Shown in pieces: positions 45,261-57,289 of a stretch of 64,000 nucleotides of DNA. The stretch is from Ampelocalamus luodianensis (Eukaryota > Streptophyta > Magnoliopsida > Poales > Poaceae): positions 51,768,916-51,832,915 of the forward strand of contig CM070629.1 in assembly GCA_036346255.1 (NCBI GenBank), written 5' to 3'. The translations under genes and the position numbers were made by a program. The number at the start of each line of letters is the position of its first letter. The first letter of the stretch is position 1. Under the pieces are notes generated by a model that saw only the letters and a list, made by a program, of their open reading frames with translations, had not been told where the DNA came from and did no database searches.

Positions 45261-47615
45261 TGTAACACCCTGCTATTCGGAAGCCAAAATGTTACCTAAA
45301 AGCCTAACCTACAACAATTCTGCAGAAGGATTTCAACAAAACTCATCAACTAATATAAGAAGATCAACATGTTTTAGAACCTAAACATGTATTAACACTG
45401 TATCCAACAACAGTTCACAAATTCTGAATAATTAAGTCTACTGCATCTATTAAGATAAACATATTGAACGAATGATTAGGGAACATAAGCAGTTATTTAA
45501 ACAACCTTAGCATGAAGAAAGAGAAATGTCATCCACATCTGAGTCTATTTATTATAGTCCATCACTTAATAAAAGAAGAACAGAATCTAATTCTTTTATT
45601 GGAGCTGGTGTAAGGTTAAGTGAATGAGTGGTGCATGTCTACTCCCGCCCAAGAGGAACATCTTCATTGATCACCTAAAATAAATAAATAAAGCAAGAGT
45701 GAGTCCAGGACTCAGCAAGTACATGGAATAAATTAACATACAACCAATATGGACAAGACAACCTCTTCTCAATTTCTGAACATACCACGAACGAATATTT
45801 AGGAATGCATGAATGTAATCAAAGGATGGACTGCACACATGCTTATACCGGTATAGCTAGTGACACACCCGTCGGTGTTCACTTATGCCCGCACCTTAAC
45901 AAAAGTGCGGGGATCCAAGTCCCGTATGAAGAATGTTTCATACAGGTGTCCAAATCTGTACATACTGGAATTGATGGGTCTTACGTGCCCATACTGGAAT
46001 TGATGAGTCTTTCTATCCGCTCCCGTGGACGGGACATGACAATGTCCAAATCTGCCCACATTGGAATGGTGGGACTTACAATCCACTCCCGTGGATAAAA
46101 CATGAATTATGGATGCATGAAATGAATATGAACAATGAAAAACATCATCTCTTAGCATAGATTCAACATATATAAAAGAACATAGACAATTCATCATCTC
46201 TTGTATCACAAGATGCCACAACATAATCATGTAAGTATTCATCAATCACAACCATTAAGATTAGCAAAGTATTTGCCTTCCGCGTTGCGACACGTTAGCA
46301 AACAACGATGATGCTCCCAAACCCGTAGCCTCGCTGACTAAACAATTAAATAAATGAAATAAGAACAACATAGTACCCGACACGACTTAATGTTCTACAA
46401 TACCCTCCTAAACACCCAAGAAATAGCCATAATCCCAAATCTGAAGAAAAAAAACAGGCAGCACCACGGAATCGCATCTGGACAGCAGCACGATAATGAC
46501 CATAGCTATTGACCTGAGACTCAAAACGAGGTGAGCCCAGATCCTACATAAACTTAACGAACATATCTACAACATTCTAGTTGACAAGATAACCCAATTC
46601 GGCCAAAATAAAATGCTAACAGGCAGTGGAACTCAGAAGACAGGTTCTGCCCAAACGACACGAACAGCAGTAAAGAACATAGCATAACTTTTGATCTACA
46701 ACTCCGATTGGGGCGTTCTTTGACAATATGAAAAGTTTATAAAATTCTCTACAACAACTTAGTTGAGAGAAAACCCTGATTCGTCCATTAACATAAACAT
46801 ATTTTAGGAGACAACTTAAAAGGTAATTCTCGTCATAATTCTGGACAGCAGAAACTAAAACGATCATAACTTTTGATCCATACATCGGAATCAGGTGTTC
46901 TTGGCGGCCACCGAAAGCTAAGAACATTATGTAAATAACTCTAGGAGGTCAAAATCCCTAATTCTGCATCTAAGCACACGAAACAGGCCGCGCAAAAAAC
47001 TGGACAGAATTGAATTTACTGCAGACAGAACTTAATCCGATCAAACCTAATCAAATTCACCTCTACGACTAACCCAACAACAAAAACGACATTTGTTACC
47101 CTTGAGAACACCCAGGGAGACGACGAAGAATCCTTGAAGAAGCTCCTCTCCTTCTTGAACAGCAGCCCCGCAAAACCCATCTCCTTCCTTTGCAAAAACC
47201 GGCAGCAGGGCGGTTCGGCACTAGGAGAGAGATGGCTCCAAGAGGTAGGGAGGTGCAGCACCAATGGGGGGAGGCGCCAAGAGGAGGAGGAGGCAGGGGA
47301 GAGGGAGGGTTAGGGGCGGTGGCCACAGGAGGGAGGTGTGGGAGAAGTGGGAGAGGTGGGGGTGCTAGGGTTTGTGCACCCCCCCCTTTGGCCGGCCAGC
47401 TAATGGCCCTTTGGACCCCCCAAAGGCCTTGCGGCTGCCCCCTCTTGGGCCTCACGGCTGCCCCTTTAAAGCCCACAACACCCCTCTTGGACCTGCTGGC
47501 CAAAGGCCTAGGCCCAAACTTGGAAGAACGGGCAAAACGCTGGAAAACTCTTTTAAATACGAATTCGAATGGAAATCGCGCTGGTAACCTTCCAAAACAC
47601 AAACGGGATATTACA
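45261..47615 (-). mobile_element. Solo LTR D1, 2.36 kb, TSD TATTT
   Basis: Starts TGTAACACCCTGC and ends GGGATATTACA with TATTT on both sides (45256-45260 and 47616-47620). Excising it with one TATTT rejoins the copia integrase frame perfectly (KEHGII to YHYTIPYTPQQNGVAE). No internal protein domains are present. Long ORFs at 47096-47666 are in its GC-rich end and are not genes. The strand is relative to its inverted relative at 50102. Confidence 0.88.
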
Positions 47616-47620
47616 TATTT

Positions 47621-49835
47621 ATCATTATACTATACCTTACACTCCGCAACAAAATGGTGTGGCTGAGTAGAGGAATAGAAGAACACTTATGGATATGGTT
47701 AGATCTATAATGGCTTATTCAGATCTTTCTTTATCTTTTTGGGGTGAAGCTTTACATACTGCTATTTATTTATTAAATCATTCGTCATCTAAAGCTGTAA
47801 CAGTCACTCCTTATGAGTTGTAGACTTGAAGAAAACCCTCACTTTGCCACTTAGCTGTTTGGGGTTGTAATGCACAAATTAGAGTGCCAAATCAAAACCA
47901 TACAAAATTACAAGCTAAAAGCACGCCAGGAATTTTTATTGGTTATTCTTTGGAATCAAAAGGGTACAGGTTTTATAATCAGGAAAGGGATAAACTGGTG
48001 GAAAGCAGGGATGCAATATTTTTAAACCAAAACACACCTCGTCGTGCTAAGCGAGCGAGGATGGAATTATTGGTAACTCCACCGGAAACACAGATGGATA
48101 CATCTGGTATTGATTCTCACACTAAAGGAGGTTCAGCTCCTGAATAAAATACAAACCAAACTCTCAACACTAACAAGCTTGGGAGAAGTGGGAGGAATTT
48201 TAGTACACCTCAATATCTAGATGATTATTATTTATTCTTGGGGGAAGTTCACTCTAAAATTTCAGATTTAGAGGAAGAACCAAAGACATATAAAGAAGCA
48301 ATAAGTTGCTCTCAATCCAAACTATGGGTGGAAATAATGCGAGAAGAATTAAACTCGATGAAAAGGAATAAAGTTTGGGAACTTGTTGATCTACTAAACA
48401 ACTGTAAACTCATAGGTTGTAAATGGATTTTTAAAAGGAAATTAAATGCAACAGGTTTAGTGGAAAAATATAAGGCTAGGTTTATTGCTAAAGGCTTTAC
48501 ACAAAGAGAAGGTATTAACTTTGTGGAAACTTTCTCTCCTGTTGCAAAGTTTACTTCAATTAGTATTATTCGTGCTTTAACGGCTTATTATAATCTTGAA
48601 CTCGACCAAATAGATGTTAAAACTGCTTTTCTTAATGGTTTTTTGGAGGATAAAATATATATGATAGAGCCGGAAAGTTTTAGAGAAAAAGGAAATGAAA
48701 ATAAGGTTTGCTAGTTGAATAGATCAATTTATGGTCTTAAACAATTTTCACATCAATGGTATATTCTTTTTATAATGCTATCACGTCATATGGTTTTTCA
48801 ATAATGGAAGGTGATTATTGCACATATACAAAAGTTATAGGTAATTGTTTTGTCTTACTGTCGTTATATGTTGATGATATTTTCATTGCTTCTAATGATA
48901 AAAATACATTGATGGAAGTGAAAGCTTGGATGTTTTCTAAATTTGATATGAAAGATATGGGAGAAGCTTCCTATGTTTTAGGAGTTGAAATATATAGAGA
49001 TCGGAATAAAATGATTCTTAGGTTGTCTTAAAAAGCATACCTTCGAAGTGTTTTAAAACGATTTTCTATGGAAAATAACAAACCTGTTAATGTACCTATT
49101 GTAAAGGAAACTAAACTCAGTGAGGAATTATGTCCAAAAACTGCTGAGAAAAAAAGCTAGAATGAATGGTATTCCTTATTCTTCGGCTTTGGGATGTCTT
49201 ATGTATGCTATGTTATTTACACGACCTGACCTCAGCCATGCCATTGGAATTCTCAATCGATATCAAAAGAATCCTGGGAAGGAGCACTGGAAATAAATTA
49301 AATATGTACTACGTTATGTCAAAGGAACTATGGATTATTCATTATGTTTTAATGGTCATAATCTTCAGCTGTAGAGTTATAATGATGCTGATTGTCAAGG
49401 GGATCCGGATGATCGAAAATCAACTTGGTTATCTATTTACGTGCTATTTCTTGGTGTAGCAGGAAATAGGATTCAGTTGCTCTTTCCTCTATCGAAACTG
49501 AATACATTGCTGTATCTGAAGCAGCAAAGAAAGGTGTATGGCTTAGAGAATTTCTTGCATCACTTAAGGTCATGGAAAGTGCATCACAACCTGTTACTAT
49601 TTTTCTGTGATAATCAGGCAGCGATCAAGGTCTCGAATGATCCTAAATTTCATAGTAAAAGTAACATATTGAAGGAAGGTATCACTATATTCATGATGTA
49701 ATAAATTGACTCAAATCTATTCGTTTGGTTTATTTACCTAGCATTGACATGGTTGCAGATCCACTAACTAAACCAGTTAGTCAGGAATTATTTTCTAAGT
49801 ATGTTAAAGACACGGGACTTCAGTTTATTGATTGA
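47621..49835 (+). pseudogene. Copia A integrase end, reverse transcriptase and RNase H
   Basis: Integrase C-terminal words are YTPQQNGVAE (a stop follows), SFWGEALHTAIYLLNHS and GIFIGYSLESKGYRFYNQ. RT (48238-49031) has CKWIFKRKLNATGLVEKYK, GFTQREGINFVETFSPVAK, DVKTAFLNGFLEDKIYM and the catalytic LYVDDIFIASND (about 48866). RNase H (49166-49835) shows FCDNQAAIKVSNDPKFHSK and ends DPLTKPVSQELFSKYVKD with stop 49833-49835. Several stops interrupt it, but RT is open for 158 and 91 codons, so it is younger or less eroded than copia B. Confidence 0.85.
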
Positions 49836-49858
49836 AATGTTTTCAGCCAAGTGGGAGA

Positions 49859-50101
49859 TGTTGGATTTTTATGTGGCTTTCAATATTTTTTGTGCTTATT
49901 ATCTGCTTTAACTCAATGTGGAATATTGATATATGTGATAGGGAATTATTTGATGCGGAATCTACCTCAAGGAATTAATACTCGAGGTGCTGAGGACGAC
50001 TGTGCTGGAATATGGTAGACATATTTGTTGAGATTGGGTCTACTGGAATTTAATATGCATGCATATGTTTAATCCGGATACAGCACAGGGCGGAATAGTT
50101 G
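49859..50101 (+). repeat. Copia A 3' LTR, first part
   Basis: Begins TGTTGGATTTTTATGTGG directly after the purine tract CAAGTGGGAGA (49848-49858); it is split at 50102 by solo LTR D2. Confidence 0.75.
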
Positions 50102-52307
50102 TGTAATATCCCACTTAACTAAATAATCAATCAACAAATTAGAGGGAGTAATCAAGAGCTAATCCAGAAATTTAGAGAATTTGGTGGGAGAAGTGGGCTT
50201 TCGGCCCAAGGCCCAAAGGCGAATTCAGCCACTTAAAGGGGCCAAAGGAGTAGCAAACCCTAGGCTCCTGCCACTGTAGCGCCGCTTGGTACTGTAGCAC
50301 GTCCCCCATATACCCCTGCATCTCCTTCCTTGTTGCTGCCATTGGCCAAAAGGAAGAGGGAGAAAGGGATTTCGGCAAGGGAAGAAAGGAGAAAGGGAAG
50401 AAGGAGAAGAGGAGAGGTTGTCCTTGCGGGGTTTTGATCAGCATATCACGCATCTCCAAGGGTATCAATTCGTTTCCCCACTGTTTTGATGATGTTTAGA
50501 TGTGAAATTGGATTAGTTTGATTGGATCAAGTTCTGTCTGCTGTAGATTCAACTCTGTCCAGATTATTGCATGATCAGTTTCGGGTTCTTAGATGCTGAA
50601 TTAGAAGTTTTGATCTCCTAGAGATATTTAGATAATGTTCTTATATTTTGATGGCCGCCAAGAACACCTAATTCCGACATACGGATCAAACGTTATGATC
50701 ATTTTAGTTTATGTTGTTCAGAATTCTGACGAGATCTACCTATCAAGTTGTCTCCTAAAATATGATTATGATAATGGACGATTCAGGGTTTTCACTCAAC
50801 TAGGTTATTGTAGATAATTTTATAACCTTTCCAGAATGTTAAAGAACGCTCTAATCGGAGTTGTATATCAAAAGTTGTGATCTGTTCTTTACTGCTGTCC
50901 TCTTAGTCTAGACAGTTTCTGTTCTGTACTTTCGTGTGATTGTTAGCAAATTAATTTGGCCGAATTGGGAGGTCTTGTCAACTATAATGTTGTATATATA
51001 TTCGTTAAGTTTCCATAGAATATGGATTCACCTCGTTCCGAGTCACAAATCATTAGTTATGAATTTTTCCGTGCTGCTGTCCAGATTCGGTTTTATGACT
51101 AGGTTGTCGGTTTTCAGACTAGGTCTATTAGTTAATTCTTGAGTTAACGGGAAGCGTTGCAAAACGTTGTTAAGTAGTGTCGTGTACCATGTTGTTCTTA
51201 TTTCAATTATTTACTTATTTAGGCGGCGAGGCTTCGTGTTTAGGAGCACCTTCGTTGCCTACTAACGTGTCGCAGCGCGGAAGGCAAGTACTTTGTTACC
51301 CTTAAGATTTGCGAATGATGGATATCTGAATGTTCGTGTTGTGTTTTCTTATGATACATGAGAATGTTCAATGTTTTTGTTTATTTCATATGTGAGATTC
51401 TCATGACTAGAGATGATGACATTCTTTATTCAGTAATTCATTTCATGCATCCATTATTCATGTTTCATCCACGGGAGTGGATTGAAGACCCACCATTCCA
51501 ATATGGGCAGATTTGGACATTGTCATGTCCCATCCACAGGAGTGAATTAGAAAGACCCATCAATTCCAGTATGAGCACGTAAGACCCACCATTCCAATGT
51601 GGGCATATTTGGACACCCGTATGAAACGTTCTTCATACGAGATTTGGATCCCCGTATTTTGTTAAATGCGGGCTTAAGTGAACACCAACGGGTGTGTCAC
51701 TAGCTATACCGGTATAAGCACGTGTGAAGTCCTTCCATTTCATTTATTCCATTCATTCCATGCATTTATATATTCATTCAGTGTATGTTCACATTCTGTG
51801 AAGAGGTTGTCTTGTTCATAACTGATGTGTGTTCAGTTATTCAATGTGCTTGCTGGGTCTCGGACTCGCTATTGTTTTGTTTATTTATTTATGGGTGATC
51901 GTTGGTGATGTTTCTCTTGGGAGAGAGTAGACACATACTACTAATTCACTTCACCTTACACCAGTTTCAATAAAAGAACTTGATTTTGTTTTTCATTCAT
52001 TAAGAGATGGACTGTAATAAATAAACTTAGATGTGGATGATATCTTTCTCTACGTTAAGGTTGTTTAAATAACTGCTTATGTTCCATGATCATTCGTTTG
52101 ATATGATTATCTTAGTGGATTCAGTAGACTTAAATAATTGGAATTTGTGAACTGTTGTTGGTTTCAGTTTTTAATTCCTGCTTAGGTTTTAAAAGACGTT
52201 GATCTTTTTATATTAGTTGATGAATCATTGTTGAAGTTCTTCTGCAGTATTGTTGTATGTTAGCCCTTTAGGTAGTATTTTGGCTTCCAAATAGCCAGGG
52301 TGTTACA
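50102..52307 (+). mobile_element. Solo LTR D2, 2.21 kb, inverted relative of D1
   Basis: Starts TGTAATATCCCAC and ends CCAGGGTGTTACA, flanked by AGTTG (50097-50101) and AGCTG (52308-52312), a target duplication with one transition. Its reverse complement matches D1 along the length (AACAGTTCACAAATTC, GCAGTTATTTAAACAACC), so both belong to one family. Confidence 0.82.
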
Positions 52308-52312
52308 AGCTG

Positions 52313-52744
52313 GGTTTGTTTTGTAGGATCAGCTCTGCAGGCTATTAACCCACATGATCAGACTGGAATTGATCTCGTAAACAATCTGATCATGGCGTAT
52401 GACTCACACATGTGTGCTAGGGACTAATATATTTTAGACTCATTGAACTGGTCTGTCTGGTCGTGGTTGGTGATATGGTTCATGAGTCTCACGGTGTACC
52501 AAAAACAGGTGGGTCAATTATTACACCTGGAAGTGGAGTCTATAAATAAGTCACTACCCTCTAGTCTCAGAATGCAATTGTGAGCGGCACCACGGAAAAA
52601 ACAGAGGAATAGAGGGTAAACGAGAAAGCCTCCACCAAATCAATCTAGGGTTTGCTAAAATCCAAACACATGAGTGCTCTAGCAACACTACCAATATTAT
52701 ATTCACATTCACCAAAGCAAAGCAAAGCTGGAAAAAAATTAACA
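52313..52744 (+). repeat. Copia A 3' LTR, second part
   Basis: Continues the LTR after D2, with the promoter-like TCTATAAATAAG (52539-52550). The end at AATTAACA is the best guess. Confidence 0.55.
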
Positions 52745-52849
52745 TAAGCATCGTCAGAGGGTTAGGAACTAAAAACAGGCCATTAATCCTATCAGCAATT
52801 GTGCTGCAGGAGTTCCATTTAGGAAAACACTGAGGACTTGTTTGGAAAG

Positions 52850-53329
52850 CCTATTTCTGACTGGGATCTATGTGAATGGACCGAGAATTTAAACTAAAAT
52901 CCTGATCCATCCATATGGATGAGTAGGAATTTTGGCCCAACAAAACGTCCGTCAAGGTCACACTATTTATGATGGATGTATGTGGGCCACTGCTACCATG
53001 AAGAAAGGCATGAATCTTCATAGTAAAATTAACAAAGAAAATTCAAATGATTTTTTTATTTTTAAAGTCTTCAAAAGAACTCTAAATTTTAGAATGTTAT
53101 ACCCCACTTACTGCATCAAGAATTTTAGAAATCATTCCGATGGAAATCTCCCAAGACAATATTTTCTTTTTACGCGTCTCAATTGCTTGTACATGTGGCT
53201 TTGTCTTATGGAATGTTCATGTGTACAACATACAATTTGTTGTGTCTGAAAGTACATTGCACGTTACATTGGGCTGTTAAGACGGGTGGACAAATGAAAA
53301 TAGAAAATTTCGATCGGTGCAAACCCCGA
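52850..53329. other. Intergenic, no feature recognised
   Basis: AT-rich. The ORF at 52932-53249 has no recognisable domain and looks random. Confidence 0.5.
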
Positions 53330-53549
53330 GCAAATACCCCTTCGGTAAAAAAAAGTGATGTTTTGGGTATCATACAGTTTTCAAAACCTAACTTTGATAG
53401 CTAGTTTTTATCGTAATATATTTATAAAACCTAATAAAATTATAAAATTATGATAGTACTTTTCAAGATAAATCTACACCTATCATTTTCATATGTCCAA
53501 TCTTACTATTTGTATAAATTCATTTTTTTGTGAATAGAGGGGTATTTGC
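53330..53549. mobile_element. Possible MITE, ~220 bp
   Basis: GCAAATACCCC at the left end is inverted as GGGGTATTTGC at the right end, with an AT-rich interior (TTTATAAAACCTAATAAAAT). No target duplication is clear. Confidence 0.45.
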
Positions 53550-53922
53550 CATCCAATTCCTGCCAGCTCTCGTGTCAAATAAAAAATCATGTCAGCTCAG
53601 GGTGTTACTTCTAGTGCTCAGTCACAGGAACCTCCTTTCAACAGGAAAATTCCATCATTTGTCCCGCTTTTGATCAGCCTTCTATTATTTGTATTTATCT
53701 TGAAGTAGGTTGATTAAAAGCTCTAGTTTCAATTTATTGATTGATATTTTATCATTTTTCGCATTTTGCATTTACATTTGCTATTTCAGCCCATGCGATA
53801 ATGTCACATATGCGCTTTGCCCTAGGGCATATGGTCCTGTGACTAGTTGCTTTGAAACATGATTACTTAGGTTTAATCTGATTCCAAAAAACATGATTAA
53901 TTAGCGTTGAACTAATCCCACG

Positions 53923-54470
53923 GTGGGGATGGCTTGGCAGTGGCTCAGAGGGCAAGGAGAAGCGCCCCGTGCACCGTGGCGGCCGGCGCAGCGGGCAGCG
54001 CTCGCAAGGCATGTGGTAGAGAGCAGCGGCGCAAGGGAGCCCAAGCGCGCGCGCCGCAGTGGAGCAGCGGCGCTATACAGAGGGTTGCTAGGACGTGGGC
54101 GTCACAGGCAGCGTGGCGGTGGTGATCACTCTGGTGCGCGCCATGTCCGAGTGCACGACGGAGCACGTGGCAGGCACACTAGTGGCCATGGTGGGTGGAT
54201 CCAAGGTGCTGCAGATGGAGGTCGTCTGCGCCCCGGCGCCATGAGCCAACTAGTCCTGATGGTGTAGGGTGGGTGCTCGGAGTGCGCCAGGCGCAAGGCG
54301 ACGCACCTCCTGTTATGCGCGGCCACCTCATGAAGCGAGCCGCGACAAGGGGATGGAGGTGGCAGGGGCGGACGAGGAAGGGGATGGGGGCAAAGAGGGG
54401 AGCGAGAGAGAGAGGGTGAGGAGAGGCCGAGCTGGGAGCAAGCAAAGAAGATGACGAGGAAACATAGAGG
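53923..54470. other. GC-rich block upstream of the exonuclease gene; possible gene fragment
   Basis: A sharp GC-rich island with overlapping ORFs on both strands. One plus-strand frame (about 54110-54244) reads VVITLVRAMSECTTEHVAGT and then LVAMVGGSKVLQMEVV before a stop. That is more protein-like than the others, but I do not recognise it. It could be the tail of a captured or decayed gene. Confidence 0.3.
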
Positions 54471-54739
54471 CACAATAGTCATTTCGCGTGGACTAAAATA
54501 TGAAATGTAAATTAAAATTGCAAAAATGACAAAAGATTCATCAATAAATTGAATCCGAAGCTTTTAATCAACATACTCCAAAATAAATACAATTAATAGA
54601 ACGCTGCAGGCGTACATCAAATTTCCCCTTTCAACGTACTTGCAACTTCGCTGGGTACGTAGCCGAAGCACGGGCCAGGCACTAGAGACGGCCCATTAAA
54701 AAGCCTAGTTTCTCTCGGCCTGAACCGGCCCAAACAGGT

Positions 54740-54748
54740 CTATTTATC
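54740..54748 (+). promoter_or_regulatory. Candidate TATA box of the exonuclease gene
   Basis: TCTATTTAT about 145 bases upstream of the chosen ATG and about 30-40 bases upstream of a likely transcript start near 54780. Supported by position only. Confidence 0.35.
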
Positions 54749-54884
54749 TGCACTTCAACTCTAGCCGGGCCCACTGTAAGCCGCAGTGGATGCGGACTCG
54801 GAGGCCAGCTATTTCGCGGCCGCGTCGAGCTTTTGTCCAGCTGTTTTCCCACGCGGTTTTCGAAGAAAAGAAGCTCCGAATTGG

Positions 54885-55952
54885 ATGCCCAGCCCAGATC
54901 CAGATCCCAGATCGTCAGATCGAGCAACCTACATCTCCACTCGCCAACGCAACCTCGCGCCGCCGTCTCCATCCCCGATCGCTTCTCGTGACGCGACTCG
55001 ACTTCACCACCACGCGCTCTCGCGCTTCTGCTTCTCCGCCGTGGAGGATGTTCCCATCCGGGGTTCCGTTCCCAGCAGCGCGCGGCGCAGCGGCAGCGGC
55101 GGCGGCGGGAGCAGAGCGCCGTGCCCGCTGCTTCTCCAGGACGAGTTCGACTACTTCGTTGTCGTCGACTTCGAGGCCACCTGCGAGAAGGACACGCTGA
55201 TCTACCCGCAGGAGATCATCGAGTTCCCGTCCGTCCTCGTCGACGCCGCCACCGGCCGCCTCGACTCCGCCTTCCGCAGGTACGTCCGCCCTCGACACCA
55301 CCCTGTACTGACCGACTTTTGCAGGGAGCTCACCGGCATCCGGCAGGAGGACGTCGACGCCGGCGTGGATCTGGGCGAGGCGCTGCGGGCGCACGACGCG
55401 TGGCTTCAGGCGGCCACAGGGGGCAAGAAAGGCGGCAGCTTTGCCGTCGTGACGTGGGGGGATTGGGACTGCCGCACCATGCTCGAGTCGGAGTGCAGCT
55501 TCAAGGACCTCGCCAAGCCGGCCTACTTCGACCGGTGGATCAACCTCAGGGTCCCCTTCGAGGCGGCGTTCGGCGGTGGCGGCCGGACCGCTCTGCAGGA
55601 GGCGGTCCGCGCGGCGGGGCTCGAGTGGGAGGGCCGCCTGCACTGCGGCCTCGACGACGCGCGCAACACGGCTCGGCTCCTCGCCGAGCTGATGCGGTGT
55701 GGCGTCAAGCTCGGCATCACCAGCTCTCTGGCGCCGCCGGAGCTGCCGCGGCAGCAGCAGCTGCCTCAGCCGCAGCTACAGGTTGGTCAGTGCTGTGGCG
55801 GTGCGGCGGCGTACCCATGCTTCTGCGGGGTGGCGAGCAGACAAGGCGTGGTGGTCGTGCCGGGCCAGATGCAGGGGCGTTGCTTCTACGGGTGCGGCAA
55901 CTGGACGCCAGAAATGGGAGCAATGTGCCCCTACTTCATGTGGGCGGCGTAG
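54885..55952 (+). CDS. ERI1/ERI2-like DEDDh 3'-5' exoribonuclease with C-terminal GRF zinc finger
   Basis: A single uninterrupted exon of 355 codons from the first in-frame ATG (54885). Residues ~85-285 form an ERI1-type exonuclease: DFEATCE (Asp95, Glu97; motif I), YPQEIIEFPSV, LTDFCRELTGI, TWGDWDCRTML (Asp193; motif II) and HCGLDDARNTARL (His253, Asp258; motif III). All five DEDDh residues are therefore present. Residues ~309-353 read PCFCGVAS...GRCFYGCGN...CPYFMW, the CxC...C...C pattern of a GRF zinc finger, the architecture of animal ERI2. The family trims 3' ends of RNA (histone mRNA, 5.8S rRNA, small RNAs); the plant substrate cannot be told here. Residues 1-80 are poorly structured, like translated leader. 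An out-of-frame ATG at 55048 suggests the start is uncertain. Strong GC bias and lack of introns fit the GC-rich class of grass genes. Transcription runs toward the ubiquitin-like gene. Confidence 0.9.
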   Translation: MPSPDPDPRSSDRATYISTRQRNLAPPSPSPIASRDATRLHHHALSRFCFSAVEDVPIRGSVPSSARRSGSGGGGSRAPCPLLLQDEFDYFVVVDFEATCEKDTLIYPQEIIEFPSVLVDAATGRLDSAFRRYVRPRHHPVLTDFCRELTGIRQEDVDAGVDLGEALRAHDAWLQAATGGKKGGSFAVVTWGDWDCRTMLESECSFKDLAKPAYFDRWINLRVPFEAAFGGGGRTALQEAVRAAGLEWEGRLHCGLDDARNTARLLAELMRCGVKLGITSSLAPPELPRQQQLPQPQLQVGQCCGGAAAYPCFCGVASRQGVVVVPGQMQGRCFYGCGNWTPEMGAMCPYFMWAA

Positions 55953-57289
55953 TGATATTCGATTTCAGTCCCACATGGGCATGTGCCGATGTGCGATTGA
56001 CTTGTGTATTAGTTATCGGATAATGTAGTTTAGCGATGTAATTAGCTATGAATTAATTAAGAGTAAATTGCACTACAGTACACGATCTTGTGAGATGAAT
56101 GCATCTAGGTTACTGAACTATTAAACCGTATATTTAGGTTAATGAGAATGCACGGTTGACCTAAATCTAAGATCCCAAAGAGGCAAAGAGGTTTGGGAAT
56201 GCACGGTTGACCTCTCTGTGAGATGATGCATCTTATTTGGGAATCGGAAGTGATGAGAAGTGTGCAAAACCTATTTTTGATTTTCTTTGCACGGTTTAAC
56301 AAATTCATTGACTTACATACATGCTCAGAAAAAAAAAAGTCTGAAAAATAGAAAACTTTAGAAAATTATAGGGAAATTGGTGAAAATAAAAGGCAGGAAA
56401 AAGATAAAAGCATGCATATCCCTCCACATTCCACAATAAAGAGTTTCAAGTAAAGCATGTGAAATTACAAATGGTTATCACATTCGTGCATCCTCAGTTC
56501 CTCACTATTCTTAGTGAATATAAAATCACTTGGCAAACACCATAGATTCACAGTGTTACATCAGTAACCAGTTTACACAGTAACAAGACATGGCATGTGT
56601 TTGCAGCTTATAAAAATAACTCAATGAACAATATCTGGACATAGCATTGTGAGGACTCGAGAGTTGAAGCTGACATGCCCAGATGTTTTAGCCAGTTCTC
56701 CAGTAAAGCGACCTATTTGGCACCAAGCTCCGGTACTGATTTGCCTTCATATGGATGAAGTAAAGACAGTATCTGCAGGAGGACAGAACCATATGAAAAT
56801 GTTGACACCACGAGTCTGGGAAAATATGTTCTAATATGCAAAAGTCGTGTCAACTCAATGTGGGAACTGCAGATTATTCAAGTCCTCAGTTGATAGCACT
56901 GGTGTCAGAGGCAACCAACAAGAGTTGATGTAATTAAGGGAATCTTTTTATTGAGGTGTTTCAGAGTAAGAACAGGAGCACACATAAGCTATAGTATGTC
57001 TTCCTGATCAGATACTGTTTAATAATTACTCTATTCCGATATTTGGTAATACAATCAGGATGATCAGACTCCCAGAGACACGCATGCATAATATCGCTTC
57101 ATACATTTTCCCACTCCTTCCAGGGCAGCATTCTAACATGTTAATTTCAACTGTATTTCGTTGATTGATATACTGGGTACATTATCAAGGACCAGGAATA
57201 GTAAGTGTCATCAAATAAGTATGCTACGCATGGAAAATCTCCCAGAAGTATAATATCGATACAGATAACATGCATGCTTGCTTCGAGGT
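55953..57289. other. 3' flank of the exonuclease gene and intergenic DNA
   Basis: The first ~120 bases are probably 3'UTR, but no clear polyadenylation word was located. AATGCACGGTTGACCT occurs twice (about 56147 and 56201). No credible gene is seen; the ORF at 56649-56834 has no recognisable domain. Confidence 0.45.

Larger units (their letters stand above)
39988..52744 (+). mobile_element. Ty1-copia retrotransposon A, heavily interrupted
   Basis: Plus-strand gag, protease, GAG-pre-integrase, integrase, RT and RNase H in normal copia order, then a polypurine-like CAAGTGGGAGA and a 3' LTR starting TGTTGGATTTTTATG (49859). Insertions lie at 41396-44290, 44507-44945, 45261-47615 and 50102-52307. 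The 5' LTR and primer-binding site are absent: the leader at 39988-40132 abuts the minus-strand LTR. The 3' LTR end is not certain; AATTAACA at 52744 is the best candidate. Confidence 0.82.

Noticed and set aside
47096..47666. Overlapping ORFs of 168 and 158 codons
   Set aside because: They lie in the GC-rich end of solo LTR D1, and the plus-strand one runs across the insertion border into copia sequence.
53923..54482. Overlapping GC-rich ORFs of up to 118 codons
   Set aside because: No frame is clearly favoured and none matches a family I know; kept only as a possible fragment.
55280..55324. GT...AG stretch inside the exonuclease exon that could pass for an intron
   Set aside because: It is 45 bases, too short for a plant intron, in frame, and encodes the conserved YVRP...LTDFC part of the exonuclease domain.
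54915..56023. Long overlapping ORFs of 242 and 300 codons around the exonuclease gene
   Set aside because: They are antisense or frame-shifted shadows of a GC-rich exon with no domain.
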